Assembly (NCBI RefSeq): GCF_012277075.1
Contig: NZ_JAAXMT010000003.1
Location: 83,497-147,496, forward strand
DNA from: Streptococcus alactolyticus
GTDB lineage: Bacteria; Bacillota; Bacilli; Lactobacillales; Streptococcaceae
Direction of reading: 5' to 3'
DNA length: 64,000 nt
In this document: positions 35,999 through 44,802 of the stretch, piece after piece
Layout of the letters: each line of letters begins with the position of its first letter
Position numbering within the stretch: the first letter of the stretch is position 1
Position numbers and translations under genes: made by a program
The notes under the pieces: model-generated
Told to the model about the DNA's origin: nothing
The model's database searches: none
The model's input: the letters and a program-made list of their open reading frames with translations, nothing else

Positions 35999-37204
35999 AT
36001 TAGTCGCGAAGTTAACTGGCAACAAAATCTCCGTATAGCTTGGCTCGGTAATTTCTTTACTGGGGCAAGCTTTTCACTTGTTATGCCATTCATGATTGTG
36101 TATATTGAGGAATTAGGTGCTCCTAAGGATATGACTGACTGGTACGCTGGTTTGGCGGTTTCGCTGTCGGCACTAAGTTCAGCCTTGATTTCACCAGTGT
36201 GGGGGCGTTTTGCGGACCGTTATGGTCGTAAGCCAATGATGGTGCGGGCAAGTTTGGCCATGACCTTTACTATGGGGGGGTTAGCCTTTGTTCACAATGT
36301 GTATTGGTTGTTGGCTTTGCGCGTGTTAAATGGTTTGCTTTCGGGTTATGTGCCCAATTCAACCGCTCTGATTGCTAGTCAAGTTCCCAAAGAACGTTCG
36401 GGTTATGCTCTAGGAACCTTAGCAACAGGGGTTATTGGTGGAACCTTGGTGGGTCCTTTAATTGGTGGGGTATTAGCTCAGTGGCTAGGTATCCGCCACG
36501 TTTTTTTATTGGTCGGCTTTATCTTGTTACTTTGTAACTTGTTGACTTTCTTCTTTATCAAGGAAGATTTCAAGCCTGTTACCAAGGAAAAAGATTTATC
36601 AACCCGCGAAGTGTTTGAAGCAATTAAAGACAAACAAATCTTGATTGGCTTGTTTATCACCAGCATGACCATTCAAATTTCTGCGCAATCCATTGCTCCA
36701 ATTTTGACCATGTACATTCGTCATTTGGGGCAAAAAGAAAATCTGATGTTTGTTTCAGGATTGATCGTTTCGGCGTTAGGTTTCTCAAGTATGCTTTCTA
36801 GCTCAAGCCTTGGAAAACTTGGGGATAAGATTGGTAACCACCGTTTGTTGCTTATTGCTCTTTTTTATAGTTTTTGCATGTATATCTTATCAGCCCTCTC
36901 CCAAAATACCCTCCAATTGGGAATTGTGCGTTTCTTCTACGGTTTTGGGACAGGGGCTTTGATGCCAAGTATCAATTCGCTTTTGAATAAGATTGCACCA
37001 CGAGAAGGGATATCGCGAATCTTTAGTTACAATCAAACCTTTAGTTACTTAGGACAAGTTATTGGGCCATTCATTGGTTCAGCTGTTGCCACAGGTCTTG
37101 GCTATCGTTCAGTCTTTTATGTAACCAGTCTGATTGTCCTAGCCAACTTTGTGTGGAGTTTGATTACCTTTAGAAAATATTTAACAGTTAAGGAAATAGT
37201 GTGA
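35999..37204 (+). CDS. pmrA: Multidrug efflux MFS transporter PmrA, apparent ATT start
   Basis: A 402-residue major facilitator with twelve helices, closely resembling pneumococcal PmrA (fluoroquinolone and dye efflux). Helix 2-3 loop [16 protein letters not shown] and motif C-like GPLIGG are visible. The first canonical start, ATG 36083, would delete helix 1. In the same frame, [21 protein letters not shown] matches the homologue N terminus (MTEINWKDNLRIAW), and its preceding codon is ATT (35999), five to six bases after GAAGGGG. ATT 35996 is an alternative. The protein family is secure; the start codon is inference. Confidence 0.85.
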   Translation: MSREVNWQQNLRIAWLGNFFTGASFSLVMPFMIVYIEELGAPKDMTDWYAGLAVSLSALSSALISPVWGRFADRYGRKPMMVRASLAMTFTMGGLAFVHNVYWLLALRVLNGLLSGYVPNSTALIASQVPKERSGYALGTLATGVIGGTLVGPLIGGVLAQWLGIRHVFLLVGFILLLCNLLTFFFIKEDFKPVTKEKDLSTREVFEAIKDKQILIGLFITSMTIQISAQSIAPILTMYIRHLGQKENLMFVSGLIVSALGFSSMLSSSSLGKLGDKIGNHRLLLIALFYSFCMYILSALSQNTLQLGIVRFFYGFGTGALMPSINSLLNKIAPREGISRIFSYNQTFSYLGQVIGPFIGSAVATGLGYRSVFYVTSLIVLANFVWSLITFRKYLTVKEIV

Positions 37205-37347
37205 GAGTAAAGATTCATTTAACGTGTAGCAGTTGTGGTCAAAAAAATTATCTGACCAGTAAAAACAAAACCACCCATCCAGAACGGATTGAGGTACCCA
37301 AATATTGTCCAAAAGAACGAAAAGTGACCCTACATATTGAATCTTGA
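37201..37347 (+). CDS. rpmG: 50S ribosomal protein L33
   Basis: A 48-residue L33 that overlaps the pmrA stop by GTGA. It reads [18 protein letters not shown], then [31 protein letters not shown] start, with AAGGA about six bases upstream. The first CxxC is intact; the second is reduced to one Cys (CPKE), so this is a zinc-poor or zinc-free form. Streptococci often carry several L33 paralogues with differing zinc need. Too short to appear in simple ORF lists but clearly real. Confidence 0.93.
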   Translation: MRVKIHLTCSSCGQKNYLTSKNKTTHPERIEVPKYCPKERKVTLHIES

Positions 37348-37383
37348 TAAGTTTTATGTTAAAATAGTATTGACCATAGTGTA

Positions 37384-37413
37384 GGAAGGAAAAAAGAATG
37401 CTTCGGTATTCTT
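37384..37413 (+). promoter_or_regulatory. Split ribosome-binding site with UUCG hairpin, secG
   Basis: AGGAAGGA (37383-37390) is 33 nt from ATG 37424. Between them AAGAATGC (37394-37401) pairs with GTATTCTT (37406-37413) across a C(UUCG)G tetraloop, an exceptionally stable fold. Effective spacing is about 13 nt. No other Shine-Dalgarno is near the ATG. Confidence 0.65.
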
Positions 37414-37423
37414 GATGGCATAA

Positions 37424-37660
37424 ATGTACGACTTTTTATTAACCGTTTTACTGATTTTATCAGTTATTATTGTGATTTCGATTTTAATGCAACCACAAAA
37501 GAATCCAAGTAGCAATGTCTTTGATAGTAATAGCTCTGAAGCTTTGTTTGAGCGTACAAAGGCACGTGGCTTTGAAGCATTCATGCAACGTTTTACAGCC
37601 ATTTTGGTTTTCTTTTGGTTAGCCATTGCTTTAGTACTAGCAATCTTATCAAGTAACTAG
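37424..37660 (+). CDS. secG: Preprotein translocase subunit SecG
   Basis: A 78-residue Sec translocon subunit with two membrane helices (about 2-22 and 53-75). Between them lies MQPQKNPSSNVFDSNSSEALFERTKARGFEAFMQR, the conserved cytoplasmic loop. The pmrA-rpmG-secG-rnr-smpB order is typical. Upstream TATAAT-like sequence is lacking, so it probably shares the pmrA-rpmG transcript. Confidence 0.94.
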   Translation: MYDFLLTVLLILSVIIVISILMQPQKNPSSNVFDSNSSEALFERTKARGFEAFMQRFTAILVFFWLAIALVLAILSSN

Positions 37661-37661
37661 A

Positions 37662-37693
37662 TAGCGGTTAGGGACGGACTTTGTCTTAGCCGC
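37662..37693 (+). other. Stable hairpin after secG
   Basis: AGCGGTTAGGGAC pairs with GTCTTAGCCGCT (with G-T pairs and a one-base bulge), loop GGACTTT. It has no T tract, so it is not itself a terminator; it may protect the 3' end or regulate. Confidence 0.5.
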
Positions 37694-37715
37694 TCATCTT
37701 GAATGGTGTCTAAGA

Positions 37716-37747
37716 ACTCATGAGCTGGTCAGTCAGCTCATTTTTTA
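37716..37747 (+). terminator. Terminator after secG
   Basis: ATGAGCTG / CAGCTCAT, loop GTCAGT, followed by six T residues. Confidence 0.85.
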
Positions 37748-37749
37748 TT

Positions 37750-37860
37750 ATGAATGAAAGTGGTAAAAGCGAGTTCACAGTACTTGCTTTTCCAAATCAA
37801 GAGATTAAAGGTGAGGATATAAAAGGCTTTTTAGAGGAAAAAGCCAAAAAAGCAGTATGA
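37750..37860 (+). CDS. Possible 36-residue leader ORF before rnr
   Basis: An ATG directly after the secG terminator opens a 36-codon frame (MNESGKSEFTVLAFPNQEI... ending EEKAKKAV). Its TGA overlaps the rnr ATG (ATGATGA), which would couple the two. No Shine-Dalgarno precedes its ATG, and I recognise no homologue. It could be a leader peptide, a gene remnant or chance. Confidence 0.3.
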   Translation: MNESGKSEFTVLAFPNQEIKGEDIKGFLEEKAKKAV

Positions 37861-40199
37861 TGAATGACAAAATTATAACGTATTTAGAAACACGAGAAAA
37901 AGTGACGGTGAATGAATTAGCCGAGGCTTTGGAGATGACTGGAGCTAAGAAATTTCCTAAGCTGATTAAGGAAATTTCAACCCTTGAAAGTCAGGGAAAG
38001 TTGCGTTTTAATGACGCTGGTATGCTATCTTTGCGTAAGAAACAAGAAAAGAAAAAAGAAGTTACCGTTACAGGGATTTTTCGAGCAAATAAGGCAGGCT
38101 TTGGCTTTTTAATCGTTGATGAGAATGAAGACGATATGTTTATCGGTCGCAATGATGTTGGCTATGCGATTGATGGGGATACGGTTGAGGCAGTCATTAA
38201 AAAGCCTGCTAACCGTTTGAAAGGAACAGCTGCTGAAGCTAAAATTGTTGGTATTGTGGAACGCAGCCTGAAGACTGTTGTGGGGAAATTTATCCTCGAT
38301 GATGAAAAGCCAAAATATGCTGGTTACATCAAATCTAAAAATCAAAAAATCCAACAAAAAATTTACATCAAAAAAGAGCCCGTGGTCTTGGACGGAACTG
38401 AGATTATCAAGGTAGATATTGACAAGTACCCAACGCGTGGCCACGATTATTTTGTCGGTCAAGTGCGTGATATTGTGGGACATCAAGGCGATGTGGGGAT
38501 TGATGTCTTGGAGGTCTTGGAATCGATGGACATCGTGTCTGACTTTCCAGATGATGTGCTTGCGGAAGCCAATGCTGTGCCCAATGTACCAACAAACAAA
38601 GATTTGATTGGGCGAGTGGATTTGCGTCAAGAAGTGACGTTTACCATTGACGGTGCGGATGCCAAGGACTTGGACGATGCCGTACATATTAAATTGCTTG
38701 ATAATGGCCATTTTGAATTGGGTGTGCATATTGCGGACGTATCTTATTATGTGACAGAAGGCTCTGCCCTAAACCGTGAGGCAGTGGCGCGTGGAACTTC
38801 TGTTTATGTAACGGACCGTGTGGTACCTATGCTGCCTGAGCGTTTGTCAAATGGAATTTGTTCCCTCAATCCAAATGTGGACCGTTTGACGCAATCTTGT
38901 CTGATGGAAATCGATCGCAAGGGTCGTGTGGTCAATCACCAAATTTGCCAATCAGTGATTAACACCACTTTCCGCATGACTTATAGTGATGTCAATGCTA
39001 TCCTTGCTGGGGATGACGAATTGGCAGAAAAATACCAGCCGATTGTTGAATCGATTCACCACATGGCTGATTTGCACGCCATTTTGGAGAAAATGCGTGT
39101 GCGTCGTGGGGCTTTGAATTTTGATACCAATGAGGCAAAAATTATCATCAATGATAAAGGGATGCCTGTGGATATCGTCTTGCGTCAGCGTGGTGTAGCT
39201 GAACGCATGATTGAGTCTTTCATGTTGGCAGCCAATGAAACTGTAGCAGAACATTTCTCAAAACGCAAATTGCCTTTTATCTATCGTATTCACGAAGAGC
39301 CTAAAGCAGAGAAATTGCAAAAATTCCTTGATTATGCAAGTATTTTTGGCATTCACATTCATGGGACGGCCAATAAAATCACCCAACAAGCCTTGCAAGA
39401 ATTCATGGCTAAGGTGGAAAATAAGCCAGGTGCAGACGTTTTGAACATGATGTTGCTGCGTTCGATGCAACAAGCCCGCTATTCAGAACACAATCATGGG
39501 CATTATGGTCTGGCAGCAGAGTATTATACCCACTTTACCAGCCCAATTCGCCGTTATCCTGACCTTCTGGTTCACCGCATGATTCGCGAATACACGCAGG
39601 TCACTGATGAGAAAATCGAGCATTTCAGACAAGTTATCCCTGAATTAGCCACTTCCTCATCAACCCTTGAACGCCGGGCTATCGACGCTGAACGCGTAGT
39701 AGAAGCCATGAAAAAAGCAGAATACATGGAAGAATACGTTGGCGAAGAGTTTGAAGGTGTGGTATCTAGCGTTGTCAAATTTGGTCTGTTTATTGAATTG
39801 CCAAATACCATTGAAGGGTTGATTCACATCACGACTCTCCCAGAATTTTACAACTACAATGAGCGTACCATGACGCTGCAAGGTGAGAAGTCTGGCAAGG
39901 TCTTTCGTGTGGGGCAACCAATTAAGATTAAGTTGGTTCGTGCCGACAAGGAAACAGGCGACATTGACTTTGAATACCTACCAAGCGAGTATGACGTGAT
40001 TGAAAAAGTGAAAAAATCCCGTAAGGACCGCTCTAACAAGGACAAACGCCGACCAAAATCAGACCAAGCAAAGGACCACAAATCTAAAAAACGCAGAGGC
40101 TCTAAACCAGCTAAAAAAGCATCTAAAAAATCAGGTAAGAAACCTTTTTACAAAGAGGTTGCCAAGAAAAAAAACGTAAAAAGAAATAAGTCGCTATAA
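37857..40199 (+). CDS. rnr: Ribonuclease R
   Basis: Processive 3'-5' exoribonuclease that degrades structured RNA and works with tmRNA/SmpB. 780 residues: an N-terminal winged helix, cold-shock domains (GIFRANKAGFGFLIVDE), the RNB catalytic domain (TIDGADAKDLDDAVH metal site, YYTHFTSPIRRYPDLLVHR), an S1 domain (EFEGVVSSVVKFGLFIELP) and a Lys/Arg-rich tail of about 65 residues. The start is ATG 37857 or 37860. A hairpin (37825-37845) holds AGAGG in its loop. smpB follows at 32 bp. Confidence 0.95.
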   Translation: MMNDKIITYLETREKVTVNELAEALEMTGAKKFPKLIKEISTLESQGKLRFNDAGMLSLRKKQEKKKEVTVTGIFRANKAGFGFLIVDENEDDMFIGRNDVGYAIDGDTVEAVIKKPANRLKGTAAEAKIVGIVERSLKTVVGKFILDDEKPKYAGYIKSKNQKIQQKIYIKKEPVVLDGTEIIKVDIDKYPTRGHDYFVGQVRDIVGHQGDVGIDVLEVLESMDIVSDFPDDVLAEANAVPNVPTNKDLIGRVDLRQEVTFTIDGADAKDLDDAVHIKLLDNGHFELGVHIADVSYYVTEGSALNREAVARGTSVYVTDRVVPMLPERLSNGICSLNPNVDRLTQSCLMEIDRKGRVVNHQICQSVINTTFRMTYSDVNAILAGDDELAEKYQPIVESIHHMADLHAILEKMRVRRGALNFDTNEAKIIINDKGMPVDIVLRQRGVAERMIESFMLAANETVAEHFSKRKLPFIYRIHEEPKAEKLQKFLDYASIFGIHIHGTANKITQQALQEFMAKVENKPGADVLNMMLLRSMQQARYSEHNHGHYGLAAEYYTHFTSPIRRYPDLLVHRMIREYTQVTDEKIEHFRQVIPELATSSSTLERRAIDAERVVEAMKKAEYMEEYVGEEFEGVVSSVVKFGLFIELPNTIEGLIHITTLPEFYNYNERTMTLQGEKSGKVFRVGQPIKIKLVRADKETGDIDFEYLPSEYDVIEKVKKSRKDRSNKDKRRPKSDQAKDHKSKKRRGSKPAKKASKKSGKKPFYKEVAKKKNVKRNKSL

Positions 40200-40231
40200 C
40201 GTGACGACAAAGGTTCAAGAGAGGTATCGCT

Positions 40232-40699
40232 ATGCCAAAAGGTGAAGGAAATGTCGTGGCCCAAAATAAAAAAGCTCGTCATGACTATAACATTATTGAT
40301 ACAATTGAAGCAGGAATAGTCCTAGCAGGGACTGAAATCAAAAGCGTTCGTGCTGCTCGTATTCAACTAAAGGACGGCTACGCTCAAATTAAAAACGGAG
40401 AAGCTTGGCTCATTAATGTCCACATTTCTCCTTTTGAGCAAGGGAATATCTGGAATCAAGACCCCGACCGCACTCGAAAATTATTGCTGAAAAAACGTGA
40501 AATTGACAAATTAGCCAATGAATTAAAAGGAACAGGGATGACCCTCGTTCCTCTCAAGGTTTATTTGAAAAATGGCTTTGCTAAAGTCTTGCTCGGTGTG
40601 GCAAAAGGAAAACACGATTATGATAAGCGCGAATCCATCAAACGCCGCGAACAAGACCGCGATATCAAACGCCAAATGAAAAATTTCAATGCACGTTAA
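40232..40699 (+). CDS. smpB: SsrA-binding protein SmpB
   Basis: tmRNA-binding partner that rescues stalled ribosomes. 155 residues; [38 protein letters not shown] is the family core, and the [21 protein letters not shown] tail enters the decoding centre. AGAGAGG eight bases upstream. The tmRNA gene ssrA is not in this window. Paired with rnr as usual. Confidence 0.98.
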   Translation: MPKGEGNVVAQNKKARHDYNIIDTIEAGIVLAGTEIKSVRAARIQLKDGYAQIKNGEAWLINVHISPFEQGNIWNQDPDRTRKLLLKKREIDKLANELKGTGMTLVPLKVYLKNGFAKVLLGVAKGKHDYDKRESIKRREQDRDIKRQMKNFNAR

Positions 40700-40706
40700 T
40701 CACCAT

Positions 40707-40733
40707 AAAAAAGCTCCGTGGTGAGCTTTTTTT
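40707..40733 (+). terminator. Terminator after smpB
   Basis: AAAAAAGCTC / GAGCTTTTTT, loop CGTGGT. An alternative CACCA/TGGTG pairing overlaps it. Confidence 0.85.
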
Positions 40734-40854
40734 GTTTTTAGAACCGTTTAGGACTTAAAAATAACCATTTGTGACTAAGCTGTCCATTGTTTTGAAAAGT
40801 GTGCTATACTAGTAAGCATTAAGAAGATACCGAAAGGTGATAGAAGGGGTGATT

Positions 40855-41154
40855 ATGATGGGAATAAAATGGTTTTCAGGTGGTAAAGAGAGAAGAGAGG
40901 CAGCCTTACCTATTTTTGAGGAATTAATCGCATCAATGGCAAATGATAGCAAAAAAGAGCCTTTGAAGGCACTCTTGGTCAAGTACCGTCAGGAATTAAA
41001 AACAAGTGGTACCTCAACGCCTTTTATCTTTAATCAAATGAACATCGAACTGGTAAAGGTCATGGCAGATAATCACATTGTTTTATCCAAAGAACAATCC
41101 GACTTATTTAAAGCCTTGCAGCAGCTATCGGCTATCCGTTATGGTTATTATTAA
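40855..41154 (+). CDS. Bacteriocin immunity protein (EntA_Immun family)
   Basis: A 99-residue helical protein of the pediocin/enterocin A immunity type. MGIKWFSGGKERREAALPIFEEL, LLVKYRQELKTSG, and the C-terminal hallmark LSKEQSDLFKALQQLSAIRYGY are present. Such proteins protect cells from class IIa-like bacteriocins acting on the mannose PTS. No bacteriocin, leader or transporter gene is adjacent, so it is an orphan. ATG 40855 or 40858 follows GAAGGGG. The promoter probably uses TATACT near 40804. Confidence 0.85.
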   Translation: MMGIKWFSGGKERREAALPIFEELIASMANDSKKEPLKALLVKYRQELKTSGTSTPFIFNQMNIELVKVMADNHIVLSKEQSDLFKALQQLSAIRYGYY

Positions 41155-41158
41155 GCAG

Positions 41159-41192
41159 TTAAAAAGGCTAGGACACAAGTCCTAGCCTTTTG
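41159..41192. terminator. Bidirectional terminator, immunity gene / nitroreductase
   Basis: AAAAGGCTAGGAC / GTCCTAGCCTTTT, loop ACAA, between convergent genes. Confidence 0.9.
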
Positions 41193-41196
41193 GTTT

Positions 41197-41877
41197 TTAA
41201 TCCCACCAAGTGATGACTTCTTCGCGTGGTTTGCGTGAGCGTGGGTGTTTTGGGTCACGGAGGCGATAGCCAAAGGATACCATGCTGGCAATGCCTTCTT
41301 TGTCAGGGTCAATGATGCCTTCCTGAGCCAAAATAGTATTGACCTTGTCATAGTTGAAGCCCTCAATCGGGCAAGAATCAATGCCAATCATGCTAGCTGT
41401 GGTCATCATATTGCCAAGAGCGATGTAGGTTTGCTTTGCTGTCCAATCAAACAAGGCTCTTGAATTATCAGCCATCTTCATGTCGTTTTTTTGGAAAGAT
41501 TTATAAGTCGCCAAGCGAGCATTGAGCTCTTCCTCACCAATAAACCCACGACGAATCAAGCTTTCTTTGACCGATTCAGAATCGTAGCGGGCATTTTTTT
41601 CTGCAAGGAGCAAGACAAAATGACTAGCAGTGTCCAGCTGGTATTGGGCACCCCAAGCGACGGCATTGAGTTCTTGACGCAGTTTGGCAATGTGTGGACG
41701 GTCCAAGACGACAAAACGCCAACCTTCTAATCCGATAGAAGAAGGGCTTAGCCAAGCACTATCCAAAATAAATTCCATATCCTCACGCGAAATGGCTTTG
41801 TCATTATAGACACGAACGGCCACGCGGTTATCAAATGCAGCACGAACGGTTTCTTTGATGGTTTCTTTAGATGTCAT
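41197..41877 (-). CDS. Nitroreductase-family NAD(P)H oxidoreductase
   Basis: A 226-residue FMN flavoprotein of the nitroreductase/NfsB type. RVAVRVYNDKAI, LSPSSIGLEGWRFVVLD and the C-terminal SMVSFGYRLRDPKHPRSRKP are recognisable, and TYIALGNMMTTASMIGIDSCPIEGF is the typical helix and loop. It may reduce quinones or nitroaromatics; the natural substrate is unknown. ATG 41877 has AAAGGA eight bases upstream; the GTG two codons earlier is less likely. Confidence 0.9.
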   Translation of the reverse strand: MTSKETIKETVRAAFDNRVAVRVYNDKAISREDMEFILDSAWLSPSSIGLEGWRFVVLDRPHIAKLRQELNAVAWGAQYQLDTASHFVLLLAEKNARYDSESVKESLIRRGFIGEEELNARLATYKSFQKNDMKMADNSRALFDWTAKQTYIALGNMMTTASMIGIDSCPIEGFNYDKVNTILAQEGIIDPDKEGIASMVSFGYRLRDPKHPRSRKPREEVITWWD

Positions 41878-42052
41878 TGTCACATTCCTTTCTAGTTAAT
41901 CATTGTTACTAAAATGACCATATCATTAGAATTAAGACTTGTTTTTTTTACCTATTTAAAATAAAATAGGGTTATCTATCTTTTATTTTACCACAAGAGA
42001 TGCAAAACGTAGATACAATAGATAAAGCAAGACATAAGGAGGTCAATCAGTT

Positions 42053-42379
42053 GTGTCGTATATCTACCTGTTTATCGCGATAATAGGTGAGTTGTTGGGG
42101 ACAACATTGTTAAAAGTATCAGAAGGGTTTAGTAAACCCTTACCTGGTGTATCAGCCCTGTTGAGTTATGGAGTGTGTTTCTTTTTCTTGTCATTAGCCA
42201 TGAAAAAAATTCCACTGGGGATTACCTATGCCACTTGGTCAGGTGTTGGTTTGCTAGTAACGGCTGTTATTTCCATCTTGGTTTTCAATGAAAAGCTCAA
42301 TCTTTACACCATTATTGGTTTGGGCTTGATTATTGTCGGAGTCTTGATGGTTAATTTGCTAGGAAATGCAGGGCGTTAA
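42053..42379 (+). CDS. Small multidrug resistance (SMR) transporter
   Basis: A 108-residue four-helix protein of the EmrE/QacC family. The membrane-embedded Glu needed for proton-coupled export is present in helix 1 (AIIGELLGTTLLKVSEGF), and TYATWSGVGLLVTAVISILVF is the conserved helix 3. It starts at GTG 42053, after AAGGAGGT. Likely exports quaternary ammonium or guanidinium-like cations. Only one SMR gene is seen, so it would act as a homodimer. Confidence 0.92.
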   Translation: MSYIYLFIAIIGELLGTTLLKVSEGFSKPLPGVSALLSYGVCFFFLSLAMKKIPLGITYATWSGVGLLVTAVISILVFNEKLNLYTIIGLGLIIVGVLMVNLLGNAGR

Positions 42380-42381
42380 CA

Positions 42382-42413
42382 AAAAAACGTTCAGATGTTG
42401 AACGTTTTTTCTT
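42382..42413. terminator. Bidirectional terminator SMR / pepQ
   Basis: AAAAAACGTTCA / TTGAACGTTTTTT, loop GATG, between convergent genes. Confidence 0.9.
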
Positions 42414-42417
42414 GTGT

Positions 42418-43503
42418 TTAGCCTTCAAAGTAAAGTAATTCTTTTGGTGTTTGGGTAAAGACTTCAAATCCTGATTTGGTCACATGACCGCAATCTTCAA
42501 TACGAACCCCAACTTTACCAGGAATGTAGATACCAGGTTCAATAGAGAAGCACATGCCTTCTTCGATAACCAAGTCGTTTCCTGCCATGATTGATGGGAA
42601 TTCGTGCACGTCCATACCGATTCCGTGTCCAAGACGATGGTTGAAGTATTCACCGTAACCTGCTTTTTCAATCACATTGCGAGCCGCAGCATCGACTTCA
42701 GCAGCGGTTACACCTGGTTTGATAAAGTCTTGAGCGGTTAATTGGGCTTCCAAGCAAAGTTCGTAAATGTCTTTTTTGAATTGGTCTGGTTTGCCAACCG
42801 CAACAGTACGCGTCATATCACTAGTGTAACCCAGCGTTTCAACACCAAGGTCAAAGAGCAAAAGAGCGTTGTTTTCGATTTTGTTGGTACCTGGAATACC
42901 GTGTGGGTTGGCAGCGTTATTACCAGTCAAAACCATAGTATCAAAACTCATTTTGTTGATGCCTTGTTTTTTCATTTCAAACTCAATCATCGCGATGATG
43001 TCTGTTTCGGTATTGTTGAGTGAAATGTTGTCAAATCCTACGTGAACAGCCTTATCCGCAAATTGTCCAGCAACCAACATTTTGTCGATTTCGTCTTGTG
43101 ATTTGATGAGGCGCATTTTTTGAATAAACGGTGTCAAGTTTTCAAAATGCCCATCAAAAACAGTTTGCAAGCCTTGGAATTTGGTTAGATTAAGGTTGTC
43201 AAATTCTGCAAAAATTTTGCTGCTGTCAGTTGATGGCAAATCTGCTTTGATTTTTTGCCAAGGGTTTTCAGAATCCACATAGCCAAAAACAGTGAAATCA
43301 AGGACTTGGCTAGCGCGTGCCACTTCTAGTGCTGGAACAAAAAGCACAGGGTCATGGTCACTGTAAACAAAGAGGAACATTTGGCGTTCATGTGGGTCAC
43401 AGTAAAAACCAGTCAAATAGTTGACCGTTACAGGGTCAGAAAAAACCGCAAGGTTAGCTTTTTCTTGCTGAAGATAAGAACGAATTTGTGTTAATTTAGA
43501 CAT
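42418..43503 (-). CDS. pepQ: Xaa-Pro dipeptidase PepQ
   Basis: A 361-residue metallopeptidase (pita-bread fold) that cleaves dipeptides ending in proline. Metal ligands show in LLFDLGVETLGYTSDMTRT, HRLGHGIGMDVHE, GMCFSIEPGIY and the terminal VRIEDCGHVT. It is divergent from ccpA, an arrangement conserved in lactococci and streptococci, and may respond to CcpA through the shared region. Confidence 0.96.
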   Translation of the reverse strand: MSKLTQIRSYLQQEKANLAVFSDPVTVNYLTGFYCDPHERQMFLFVYSDHDPVLFVPALEVARASQVLDFTVFGYVDSENPWQKIKADLPSTDSSKIFAEFDNLNLTKFQGLQTVFDGHFENLTPFIQKMRLIKSQDEIDKMLVAGQFADKAVHVGFDNISLNNTETDIIAMIEFEMKKQGINKMSFDTMVLTGNNAANPHGIPGTNKIENNALLLFDLGVETLGYTSDMTRTVAVGKPDQFKKDIYELCLEAQLTAQDFIKPGVTAAEVDAAARNVIEKAGYGEYFNHRLGHGIGMDVHEFPSIMAGNDLVIEEGMCFSIEPGIYIPGKVGVRIEDCGHVTKSGFEVFTQTPKELLYFEG

Positions 43504-43671
43504 AAGAACCCTTCTTTCTATTACTCACATTTTTTCAAAAAAAAGTAAAAAAATCAAGTCTTTCTTGAAAAAAAATAAAGATTAGAGATAGCTGCAAAAC
43601 GGCTTGGTTAAGCGAAAAAGTAGCTTTTAAAAATTAAAATAGATAAAAAATTAAAAAGAGTGCTTTAGTAC

Positions 43672-43700
43672 TTGAAAGCGTTTATAAAAAATGATAGAAT
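43672..43700 (+). promoter_or_regulatory. ccpA promoter with overlapping cre
   Basis: Promoter TTGAAA (43672-43677), 17-bp spacer, TAGAAT (43695-43700). The sequence from 43672 to 43686 fits the cre consensus WTGNAANCGNWNNCW at 14 of 15 positions and covers the -35, suggesting autoregulation by CcpA. Confidence 0.75.
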
Positions 43701-43741
43701 ATGATGAAAGCGAAATTTTCAAATAGAAAGGAAGTCCAACA

Positions 43742-44743
43742 ATGAATACTGATGATACGATTACAATTTACGACGTTGCCCGAGAAGCTGGCGTTTCTAT
43801 GGCAACTGTCAGCCGTGTTGTAAACGGAAACAAAAATGTCAAAGAAAACACACGTAAAAAAGTTCTTGAAGTCATTGAACGTTTGGATTATCGTCCAAAT
43901 GCCGTTGCTCGTGGTTTGGCAAGTAAAAAAACGACAACTGTCGGTGTGGTTATCCCAAATATTGCCAATAGTTATTTCTCAATTCTAGCAAAAGGGATAG
44001 ATGATATCGCTGCTATGTATAAGTATAATATTGTCCTAGCATCTAGTGATGAAGACGATGACAAAGAAATCAACGTTATCAACACCTTGTTTGCCAAACA
44101 AGTGGACGGTATTATCTTTATGGGACACCATTTGACTGAAAAAATTCGTGCAGAGTTCTCTCGCTCACGTACACCAGTTGTTCTTGCCGGTACTGTTGAT
44201 TTAGACCACCAATTGCCAAGTGTTAATATTGATTACAAGGCTGCTGTGGCTGATGTTGTGGATCGCTTAGCTGAGAATAACCAAGAAATCGCTTTTGTTT
44301 CAGGTCCGCTCATTGACGAAATCAATGGTAAAGTTCGCTTAGCTGGCTATAAGCAAGGTCTTGAAAAGAACAACTTATCGTTCAAAGAAGGTCTTGTCTT
44401 TGAAGTCAATTACAACTATAAAGATGGGTTTGAGTTAGCCGAGCGTGTGCTCAATTCAGGTGCTACCGCAGCTTATGTGGCAGAAGATGAATTAGCAGCA
44501 GGCTTGCTTAATGGCTTGTTTGAAGCGGGTGTCAATGTTCCAGAAGATTTTGAAATCATCACAAGCAATGATTCACCAATCACTTCCTACACACGTCCAA
44601 ACCTAACAAGTATCAGTCAGCCAGTTTATGATTTAGGGGCTGTTAGTATGCGTATGCTCACTAAAATCATGAACAAAGAAGAGTTAGAAGAAAAAGAAAT
44701 CATTCTAAACCATGGCGTGACTGTACGTGGAACCACACGTTAA
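43742..44743 (+). CDS. ccpA: Catabolite control protein A
   Basis: LacI/GalR-family master regulator of carbon catabolite control, which binds cre sites with HPr-Ser-P. The N-terminal HTH and hinge (TIYDVAREAGVSMATVSRVV, PNAVARGLASKKT) and the periplasmic-binding-like core (TTVGVVIPNIANSYF) are clear. 333 residues, normal. AAAGGAAG seven to eight bases upstream of ATG. Confidence 0.97.
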   Translation: MNTDDTITIYDVAREAGVSMATVSRVVNGNKNVKENTRKKVLEVIERLDYRPNAVARGLASKKTTTVGVVIPNIANSYFSILAKGIDDIAAMYKYNIVLASSDEDDDKEINVINTLFAKQVDGIIFMGHHLTEKIRAEFSRSRTPVVLAGTVDLDHQLPSVNIDYKAAVADVVDRLAENNQEIAFVSGPLIDEINGKVRLAGYKQGLEKNNLSFKEGLVFEVNYNYKDGFELAERVLNSGATAAYVAEDELAAGLLNGLFEAGVNVPEDFEIITSNDSPITSYTRPNLTSISQPVYDLGAVSMRMLTKIMNKEELEEKEIILNHGVTVRGTTR

Positions 44744-44802
44744 ATTTAATCTTAGAGATCTTTCCTTAAAAAAACTCGCGATGCAGTCGCCGAGTATCCG
44801 CA

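Noticed and set aside
35971..36003. Ten-codon ORF between the pmrA promoter and pmrA
   Set aside because: Its ATG sits at or before the predicted transcription start and has no ribosome-binding site.
38109..38729. 206-codon minus-strand frame inside rnr
   Set aside because: It lies entirely opposite the conserved RNase R domains, and its translation has no domain features.
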